Below are positions 23,515-29,665 of a DNA stretch of 29,665 nt, in pieces. This DNA is from RGIG8700 sp045535635 (GTDB lineage: Bacteria; Bacillota; Clostridia; RGIG6154): positions 1 to 29,665 of the forward strand of contig JAZSLZ010000135.1 of assembly GCA_045535635.1 (NCBI GenBank). Reading direction: 5' to 3'. Positions within the stretch are counted from its first letter, which is position 1. The number at the start of each line of letters is the position of its first letter. A program made the position numbers and the translations under genes. The notes beneath the pieces were generated by a model that did not search any database, was not told the DNA's origin, and saw nothing but the letters and a program-made list of their open reading frames with translations.

Positions 23515-25032
23515 ATGGTAACTTCATTGAAATCCTGTGCAATAGCAGGAGTTGACGGACACATAGTTCAGGTTGAAGTGGACACAATAAAAGGTATGCC
23601 ATCCTTTGATATTGTAGGTCTCGCAGATACTGCCGTAAAAGAAAGCAAGGAGAGAGTTCGATCTGCGCTTAAAAACAGCGGCGTAAAAATACCTGCAATG
23701 AAATACACTGTAAACCTTGCCCCTGCGGATATGAAAAAGGAAGGAGTTTTTTATGACCTTCCTGTTGCACTTGGTATTGCAGCTTGTCTTGAAATTTTTA
23801 AATGTGATTTTTCTGATTCTATGTTTATAGGAGAGCTTTCTTTAAGCGGTGAAATAAGAAGAGTATCAGGAATTCTTCCATGTGCAATATGTGCGAAAGA
23901 GAATAACATAAAAAGAATTTTTGTCCCTGAAGAAAATGCAAAAGAAGCGGCAATAGTTGAGGGACTTGAGGTTTATGCCTGTACAACTCTTGAAAAGCTT
24001 ATAACCTTTCTTGCAGAGGGGAAAGGAATAGAGCCTGTTAAGTATCAGGATATAAATGAGCAGCTTTCTTACGAGGGAATTGAAGACTTTGCAGATGTAA
24101 AAGGGCAAAATCTTGCCAAAAGAGCACTTGAAATTGCTGCAGCAGGTGGTCATAACTGCTGTATGATAGGAAGTCCCGGAACAGGAAAAACCATGCTTGC
24201 AAAAAGAATTGGTTCAATTTTGCCTGAAATGACGTTAAGCGAAGCACTTGAAGTAACCAAGATACACTCTATTGCAGGTATTACAGATAAAAATACATCA
24301 CTTATTACTAAAAGACCTTTCAGAAGTCCTCATCATACGGTTTCTGCGGCAGGTCTTTCAGGCGGCGGTTCAATACCAAAGCCGGGAGAGGTGAGTCTTG
24401 CCCATAACGGTGTTTTGTTTTTAGATGAATTCCCTGAATTCAGAAAAGATGCAATAGAAATTTTAAGACAACCATTAGAGGATAGCAAAATTACTGTGTC
24501 AAGAGTACATTCAACAGTTGTTTATCCATCAAACATTATGCTTGTTGCGGCGATGAACCCTTGTAAATGCGGATATTTCGGGGATCCAGAACACGAGTGC
24601 AAATGTACGCCAACCCAGATAGAAAAATATATATCCAAAATAAGCGGTCCTATTATGGACAGAATAGATATACATATAAGAATGAACCCTGTTAAGTTTG
24701 ATGAGCTTAAAAGCATCAAAACAGGTGAAAAAAGTGAAGCAATAAGAGAAAGAGTAAATAAGGCAAGAAAAATTCAGCTTGAAAGATTTAAAAACGATGG
24801 AATTTATTCAAATGCCCAGATGAGCTCATCGCATATAAGAAAATACTGTGCTCTTGGAGAGGTTCAGACACAGCTTTTAAAGGTTGCCTTTGACAAGTTT
24901 TCTCTTTCTGCCAGAGCCTATGATAAAATTTTAAAACTTGCAAGAACTATTGCAGACCTTGCAGGAAGTGAAGAAATAACCTCTGCACATCTTACAGAAG
25001 CTATTTCGTATAGAAGTTTAGATCGGAGTTAG
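23515..25032 (+). CDS. comM: ComM/YifB-family AAA+ ATPase (magnesium chelatase-like)
   Basis: 505 residues, standard length. The N-terminal ChlI-like domain (about 20-140; GLADTAVKESKERVRSALKN) is followed by the AAA+ core with Walker A GSPGTGKT (219-226) and Walker B FLDEF (302-306). A Cys cluster C350, C352, C362 and C364 (PCKCGYFGDPEHECKC) is typical of the family. ComM is a hexameric helicase that promotes branch migration during natural transformation in Gram-negative bacteria; in Clostridia its role is unproven. It is followed four bases later by murG. Confidence 0.94.
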   Translation: MVTSLKSCAIAGVDGHIVQVEVDTIKGMPSFDIVGLADTAVKESKERVRSALKNSGVKIPAMKYTVNLAPADMKKEGVFYDLPVALGIAACLEIFKCDFSDSMFIGELSLSGEIRRVSGILPCAICAKENNIKRIFVPEENAKEAAIVEGLEVYACTTLEKLITFLAEGKGIEPVKYQDINEQLSYEGIEDFADVKGQNLAKRALEIAAAGGHNCCMIGSPGTGKTMLAKRIGSILPEMTLSEALEVTKIHSIAGITDKNTSLITKRPFRSPHHTVSAAGLSGGGSIPKPGEVSLAHNGVLFLDEFPEFRKDAIEILRQPLEDSKITVSRVHSTVVYPSNIMLVAAMNPCKCGYFGDPEHECKCTPTQIEKYISKISGPIMDRIDIHIRMNPVKFDELKSIKTGEKSEAIRERVNKARKIQLERFKNDGIYSNAQMSSSHIRKYCALGEVQTQLLKVAFDKFSLSARAYDKILKLARTIADLAGSEEITSAHLTEAISYRSLDRS

Positions 25033-25036
25033 TTAT

Positions 25037-26101
25037 ATGAAAATAGTATTTACAGGCGGCGGAACATCAGGCCACGTTACACCAAATATAGCACTTTTTG
25101 AGCCATTAAAAAAAGAAGGCTTTGAGCTTTTCTATATAGGAACAAAAAAAGGAATAGAAAACACTCTTATAAAAGAAGAAAACATTCCTTTCTATGAAAT
25201 CGAGGCAGGAAAGCTGAGAAGATACCTTGATATGGAAAATGTTAAAGATGTTGCAAGAATAATGAAAGGCACACTTCAGGCGAGAAAAATTTTGAAAGAA
25301 ATTAAGCCTGATGTGATTTTCAGTAAAGGCGGGTTTGTATCCTGTCCTGTTGTGTGGGCAGCAAAAAGCCTTAAAATTCCTGTGATTATTCACGAATCAG
25401 ACATAACACCCGGACTTGCAAACAAGCTTTCAATTCCATCGGCAACAAAGGTTTGCTATGCCTTTCCTGAAACAAAAAAATATCTTCCTGAGGGAAAAAG
25501 TGTTTACACAGGTTTGCCTGTAAGAGCAGAGATCTTAAGCGGTGATGTTAAGAAAGGCAACGAGCTTTGCAGTTTTTCAGGAGAAAAACCCACTCTTTTG
25601 GTTATGGGTGGAAGTCTTGGCTCTGAATTTTTGAATAATATTGTAAGAGCAAATCTTGAAGCACTCACAGAAATTTTTGATATTTGTCATCTTTGCGGAA
25701 AAGGACACATAGATGAAACTCTTCTTAATATAAAGGGTTACTGTCAGTTTGAATATTTAAACCATGAGCTTAAAGATGTTATGGCAATGGCAGATATGAT
25801 TGTTTCAAGAGCAGGAGCAACTGCAATCTTTGAAATTTTAGAGCTTAAAAAACCAACACTTTTAATACCTCTTTCAAGAAGAGCAAGTAGAGGCGACCAG
25901 ATAGAAAATTCAAAATCATTTAAAGCGCAGGGCTTTTGTGAATATGTTGAAGAAGAAAATTTAACTGGCGAAGGCTTTGTTAATATGGTTAAGGAAATTT
26001 TTATAAATCAAGACAGATATATTAAAACCCAAAAAGAAGCATCGGTTGAAAACGGTGTTGAAAAGATTGTTAAATTAATTAAGGAAATTACAAAGGAGTA
26101 A
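25037..26101 (+). CDS. murG: MurG, lipid II-forming N-acetylglucosaminyltransferase
   Basis: 354 residues. Adds GlcNAc to lipid I on the inner membrane face. GT-B fold with the N-terminal glycine loop TGGGTSGHVTPN (residues 6-17), SKGGFVSCPV and HESDITPGLANKLS for the acceptor site, then GGSLGS, SRAGATAIFE and RRASRGDQIENS for UDP-GlcNAc. The ribosome binding site CGGAG (25024-25028) lies inside the end of comM, so the two are coupled. It is outside the usual mra/dcw cluster, as in many Clostridia. Confidence 0.95.
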   Translation: MKIVFTGGGTSGHVTPNIALFEPLKKEGFELFYIGTKKGIENTLIKEENIPFYEIEAGKLRRYLDMENVKDVARIMKGTLQARKILKEIKPDVIFSKGGFVSCPVVWAAKSLKIPVIIHESDITPGLANKLSIPSATKVCYAFPETKKYLPEGKSVYTGLPVRAEILSGDVKKGNELCSFSGEKPTLLVMGGSLGSEFLNNIVRANLEALTEIFDICHLCGKGHIDETLLNIKGYCQFEYLNHELKDVMAMADMIVSRAGATAIFEILELKKPTLLIPLSRRASRGDQIENSKSFKAQGFCEYVEEENLTGEGFVNMVKEIFINQDRYIKTQKEASVENGVEKIVKLIKEITKE

Positions 26102-26123
26102 AGTCTGAATAAAATCACACACC

Positions 26124-26228
26124 TTGCACTGTTTTACTCATTTGTGTACACAAAGTACACGACAGTCGTAAATCAGCACAATCTGTGCAATTTTCTTTCA
26201 AACTTCTTTTGTGAAAGGAGTTAAGGAG
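26124..26228. promoter_or_regulatory. Cluster of palindromes before pth, with mutually exclusive pairings
   Basis: This 133-bp gap contains the perfect palindrome TTTGTGTACACAAA (26141-26154), ACGAC/GTCGT (26159-26163 with 26165-26169), and GCACA/TGTGC (26176-26180 with 26184-26188). TTGCAC (26124-26129) can instead pair with GTGCAA (26185-26190), which competes with the last hairpin. CTTTCA (26195-26200) pairs with TGAAAG (26212-26217). The functional ribosome binding site of pth is the second AAGGAG (26223-26228). It could be an operator, an attenuator or a small palindromic repeat. Confidence 0.5.
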
Positions 26229-26234
26229 TAAAAG

Positions 26235-26798
26235 ATGTACTTAATAGCAGGACTTGGAAATCCGGGAGAAAAATATGTTGCAACAAGACATAATATGGGA
26301 TTTTCAGCAATAGATTATATTTCACAGAAAAACAATATTGATGTTAAAAAATCAAAGCATAAAGCAATTATCGGTGAAGGAATTCTTGGGGGAGAAAAGG
26401 TGGTTTTGGCAAAACCGCAGACCTTTATGAATTTAAGCGGAGATTCCATAAGAGAAATTGCAGACTGGTATAAAATTGATAATGATAAAATAATAATTCT
26501 TTATGACGATATAAGTCTTCCTGTGGGAACTATAAGAATAAGAGAAAAGGGAAGCGCAGGCGGTCACAACGGAATTAAATCTATAATTTTAAACCTTAAT
26601 TCTGATGTTTTCGGCAGAATTAAAATCGGTGTAGGCGCCAATAAAGAAGGCGACCTTTGCGATTATGTTCTTGGCAAAATATCAAAAGCAGAAGCGGAAA
26701 TTCTTTTTAAGGTTATGGAAAGAGTAAATGATGCAGTTATTGAAATGATTAAATCAGGCGCACAAAGTGCAATGAATAAATATAACGGAGAAGTATGA
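26235..26798 (+). CDS. pth: Peptidyl-tRNA hydrolase
   Basis: 187 residues, standard length. Releases tRNA from stalled peptidyl-tRNA. GLGNPGEKY (6-14) with its Asn, catalytic H19 in TRHNMGF, KPQTFMNLSG with the third key Asn, the YDDISLPVGTIRIR segment and GSAGGHNGIKSI. It overlaps mfd by four bases (ATGA). The pth-mfd pairing is common in Gram-positive bacteria. Confidence 0.97.
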   Translation: MYLIAGLGNPGEKYVATRHNMGFSAIDYISQKNNIDVKKSKHKAIIGEGILGGEKVVLAKPQTFMNLSGDSIREIADWYKIDNDKIIILYDDISLPVGTIRIREKGSAGGHNGIKSIILNLNSDVFGRIKIGVGANKEGDLCDYVLGKISKAEAEILFKVMERVNDAVIEMIKSGAQSAMNKYNGEV

Positions 26799-29665
26799 AC
26801 GGTTTTATCGAAATAGCTGAAAATCAAAATGGTTTTCAGGAGCTTTTAAAGTATCATAAAGATAATATAACCCCTGTAAGGGTTACATCAACAGCCGAAT
26901 CACAAAAGGTGCATTTGGCTTTTTCTCTCTGCCGAAAACTTGATAAAGGACTTTTGTATATTTCTGCAGATTCACTTTCATCTTCTTTTATTGCAGAAGA
27001 TTTTGCATTTTTTACAGATGAAGGAATTTTATCTTACCCTGCAAGAGAATACAGGTTTTATTCAATTGAGGCAGACAGTAACAACAGTACAAAAGAAAGA
27101 ATAAACGCTTTAAACAAGCTTGTTTATTCAAAAGATAAAAAAATAATCGTTACAACCATAGAAGCGGTTGCACAAAAAATTGTTGCAAAAGACAACTTTA
27201 TAAAAAATACATTTTTATTTAAAGAAGGTCTTGTTTACGAAATTGCAAGTGTTACCGAAAGACTTGTAAAGCTTGGCTACAGAAGAGAGCACGAGGTTGA
27301 AGGAAAAGGACAGTTTGCAGTAAGAGGCGGAATTCTTGATGTTTTTCCTTTTACTGATGAGTATGCCTACAGAATTGAATTTTTTGACGAAGAAATAGAA
27401 TCTGTAAGAAAAATAGATCCATCTACACAACGCTCTGTTGAAAAGGTGAAAGAGGTTTTGGTTTCACCTGCATCGGAAGATTTTGCGGTGAGAGAAAGTC
27501 TTATTTTTGACTATCTTGAAGATTATATTATAGTAATAGATGAACCACATCAGTGCATTTCTTCTTATGAAAATGCACAAAAGGATTTGGCGGACAGTAT
27601 AACATCAGCTTTAGAGAAAGAGTATAAGCTTTCAAAAAAACAAAAAGAAGTTTCATATTATATGGAAAGCTACAGTAAAATAACCGAAACCGATATTTTT
27701 ACAGTTGGTTTCTCAAACCTTTCCATAAGCGCCAAAGGTCTTTATCCTCAGGCACAGGTAAACTTACCTGCAAAGTCTATGCCTGTGTATAACGGCGATT
27801 TTGCACTTCTTTGTGATGACCTTGAGTTTTATTTAAGAAAAGGGTATAGCATAGTTTTTCCTTGCGGAAATGAAGTAAGGGCAAAACAGCTTATTTCTCA
27901 GTTTGTATCAAATTCAATTATTGCAACTTTCGAAAAAGAACTTAAAAAAGCACCTGCTGAAGGTCAGGTTACATTAGTTGAAAAAACTTTGAGATTTGGC
28001 TTTGAGTATCCTGAAACAAAAACTGCTTTTGTTTCGGACAGAGCTATTGCATCGTCTGTATCACCAAAGAAAAAAGCCATAAGACCTAAAGGAAATATAA
28101 GAAGTATTTCTGATATAAACGAAGGTGACTTTGTTGTTCACAGATATCACGGTATTGGCGTATACAAAGGCATACATCAGCTTGTGATTGACAATGTAAC
28201 AAAGGATTATCTTAAAATTAAATATAAGGGTAATGATATTTTATATGTGCCTGTAAATCAGCTTGATTTAATCAGTAAGTATATAGGTGCAGAGGAAGGC
28301 ATAAAGGTTAATAAGCTTGGTGGCACAGAATGGGCAACCGCAAAAACAAAGGTTAAAAAATCCCTTGAAGTTCTGGCTCAGGAGCTTATTGATTTATATG
28401 CAAAAAGACAACAGGAAAAAGGTTTTCAGTTCGGTACAGACACAGATATGCAGACAGAGTTTGAAAAAACCTTTGCCTATGTTGAAACAGATGACCAGTT
28501 AAAAGCAATAAAAAGTGTTAAGCTTGATATGGAGTCCGAAAAACCTATGGACCGTCTTATATGCGGTGATGTAGGTTACGGTAAAACAGAGGTTGCAATC
28601 AGGGCGGCATTTAAAGCGGTAATGGACTCAAAACAGGTTGCCTATTTAGTGCCAACAACCCTTCTTGCACAACAACAGTACGACTCTTTCGTAAACAGAA
28701 TGAAGGATTTTCCCATTAAGGTTGAAATGTTAAGCAGATTCCGTAATAAAAAGCAACAAACGCAAATTATCGAGGACCTTAAAAAAGGAAAAGTTGATAT
28801 TATAATAGGAACCCACAGAATTATTCAGGACGATATCAAGTTTAAAGATTTAGGACTTCTTATTATAGACGAAGAACAAAGATTTGGTGTTAAGCATAAA
28901 GAAAAAATAAAGGCAATGAAAACTAATGTTGATGTTTTAACTTTATCTGCAACGCCAATTCCAAGAACTCTTCATATGTCGCTTTCAGGAATTCGTGATG
29001 TATCGATAATTTCAACTCCGCCTAGTCAAAGGCTTCCTATTTCAACATATGTGACTGAATATTCTGAGAACCTGATTAAAGATGCTGTCACTAAAGAAAT
29101 AATGAGAAATGGGCAAGTGTTTATTCTATATAATAGTGTTCAAAAAATCTATGCTTTTGCTGATCGCATTAAAAAACTTTTGCCTGATGCAAGAGTTATT
29201 GTTGGGCATGGGCAAATGCCAGGAAAACAACTTGAAGATATAATCTATCAATTTTATAGCGGTCAAGCCGATGTTTTGATTTGTACTACAATTATTGAAA
29301 ATGGAATTGATATTGAAAATGCCAACACTCTTATTGTTTGCGATAGCGATAAGTTTGGGCTTAGCCAGCTCTATCAACTCAGGGGTAGAGTTGGAAGAGG
29401 CAATAGACTTGCTTATGCATATTTTACTTATGATAACTCTAAAGTTCTCACTGAAGAGGCCTATAAACGCTTAGATGCAATTTCAGAGTTTACGGAGTTT
29501 GGCAGTGGATTCAAACTTGCAATGAGAGACCTTGAAATTAGAGGTAGTGGAAACATACTTGGTGCAGAACAACATGGTCATATGGAAAAAGTTGGATATG
29601 AGTTATATTCTAAACTTCTTGCTGAAGCAGTAAGTGAGATCAAAGGAGATAAAGTTAAGGAAGAT
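26795..29665 (+). CDS. mfd: Transcription-repair coupling factor Mfd (5' part, truncated by the window end)
   Basis: 957 codons are present, open to the last base, and roughly 190 more are expected. Mfd removes stalled RNA polymerase from DNA lesions and recruits UvrA. Domains: N-terminal UvrB-like region (about 1-400), RNA-polymerase interaction domain (about 438-500; GDFVVHRYHGIGVYKG), RecG-like helicase with Walker A GDVGYGKTE (from residue 591), GTHRIIQ, DEEQRFGV (from 692), SATPIPRTL, and late motifs with QLRGRVGRG (860-868) and EIRGSGNILG. The ATG overlaps the pth stop. No frameshift was seen. The missing part is the C-terminal autoinhibitory domain. Confidence 0.97.
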   Translation, partial: MNGFIEIAENQNGFQELLKYHKDNITPVRVTSTAESQKVHLAFSLCRKLDKGLLYISADSLSSSFIAEDFAFFTDEGILSYPAREYRFYSIEADSNNSTKERINALNKLVYSKDKKIIVTTIEAVAQKIVAKDNFIKNTFLFKEGLVYEIASVTERLVKLGYRREHEVEGKGQFAVRGGILDVFPFTDEYAYRIEFFDEEIESVRKIDPSTQRSVEKVKEVLVSPASEDFAVRESLIFDYLEDYIIVIDEPHQCISSYENAQKDLADSITSALEKEYKLSKKQKEVSYYMESYSKITETDIFTVGFSNLSISAKGLYPQAQVNLPAKSMPVYNGDFALLCDDLEFYLRKGYSIVFPCGNEVRAKQLISQFVSNSIIATFEKELKKAPAEGQVTLVEKTLRFGFEYPETKTAFVSDRAIASSVSPKKKAIRPKGNIRSISDINEGDFVVHRYHGIGVYKGIHQLVIDNVTKDYLKIKYKGNDILYVPVNQLDLISKYIGAEEGIKVNKLGGTEWATAKTKVKKSLEVLAQELIDLYAKRQQEKGFQFGTDTDMQTEFEKTFAYVETDDQLKAIKSVKLDMESEKPMDRLICGDVGYGKTEVAIRAAFKAVMDSKQVAYLVPTTLLAQQQYDSFVNRMKDFPIKVEMLSRFRNKKQQTQIIEDLKKGKVDIIIGTHRIIQDDIKFKDLGLLIIDEEQRFGVKHKEKIKAMKTNVDVLTLSATPIPRTLHMSLSGIRDVSIISTPPSQRLPISTYVTEYSENLIKDAVTKEIMRNGQVFILYNSVQKIYAFADRIKKLLPDARVIVGHGQMPGKQLEDIIYQFYSGQADVLICTTIIENGIDIENANTLIVCDSDKFGLSQLYQLRGRVGRGNRLAYAYFTYDNSKVLTEEAYKRLDAISEFTEFGSGFKLAMRDLEIRGSGNILGAEQHGHMEKVGYELYSKLLAEAVSEIKGDKVKED

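Noticed and set aside
26102..26234. tRNA gene in the murG-pth gap
   Set aside because: No T-loop or acceptor-stem pattern can be drawn, and the stems do not form a cloverleaf.

Overview
The window comes from a low-GC, AT-codon-biased Gram-positive bacterium, most likely a member of the Clostridia (Bacillota). The evidence is strong GGAGG-type ribosome binding sites, AGA-dominated arginine codons, sigma-A-like TTGACA/TATAAT promoters, a CsaB-type cell-wall pyruvyl transferase and a stand-alone BioY. I cannot name a genus. GC content is low throughout except for the first ~115 bases and parts of the repeat-rich accessory region.

Layout. (1) Bases 1-190 are gene-free and packed with six perfect or near-perfect hairpins. 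They look like the structured 3' end of something that lies to the left, possibly the omega-RNA/right end of an IS605-type tnpB element. (2) Bases 249-7657 form a secreted polymorphic-toxin locus: promoter, secreted helical protein, 1872-residue WapA-like YD/Rhs protein with a C-terminal HNH/EndoVII-like (AHH-type) nuclease tip, then an unrecognised gene 2 nt downstream in the usual place of the immunity gene. (3) Bases 7651-9611 are a small accessory island built from REP-like GGGGACG repeats around a RAYT (Y1) transposase. It carries a putative DUF4279-like protein and a small four-helix membrane protein. A 74-bp exact duplication of the RAYT promoter lies in front of the membrane protein gene. 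(4) Bases 9643-10884 encode a secreted beta-sandwich/cohesin-like protein.

(5) From 11006 the window is mostly housekeeping: glycosyltransferase-csaB fusion and ruvX (overlapping, + strand), galK (-), a short enolase (+), an HD-domain hydrolase and HAD phosphatase operon (-), bioY (+, apparently leaderless) convergent with and overlapping birA (-), the rpsO-pnp pair (-), a small membrane-anchored protein (-), phosphoglucomutase (+), then comM-murG-pth-mfd (+). mfd runs off the right edge after 957 codons.

How it fits together. The first 7.7 kb codes for contact-type or secreted antagonism. The RAYT/REP island looks like a shuffling zone at the downstream end of that locus, where orphan immunity-like genes collect. 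CsaB, MurG, GalK and PGM concern envelope and sugar metabolism, BioY/BirA concern biotin uptake and attachment, and RuvX, ComM and Mfd concern DNA processing and repair. The most unusual signals are the hairpin array at the left end, the unknown putative immunity protein, the duplicated promoter segment with REP repeats that supply stop codons to two unrelated genes, the leaderless-looking bioY, and the mutually exclusive palindromes between murG and pth.
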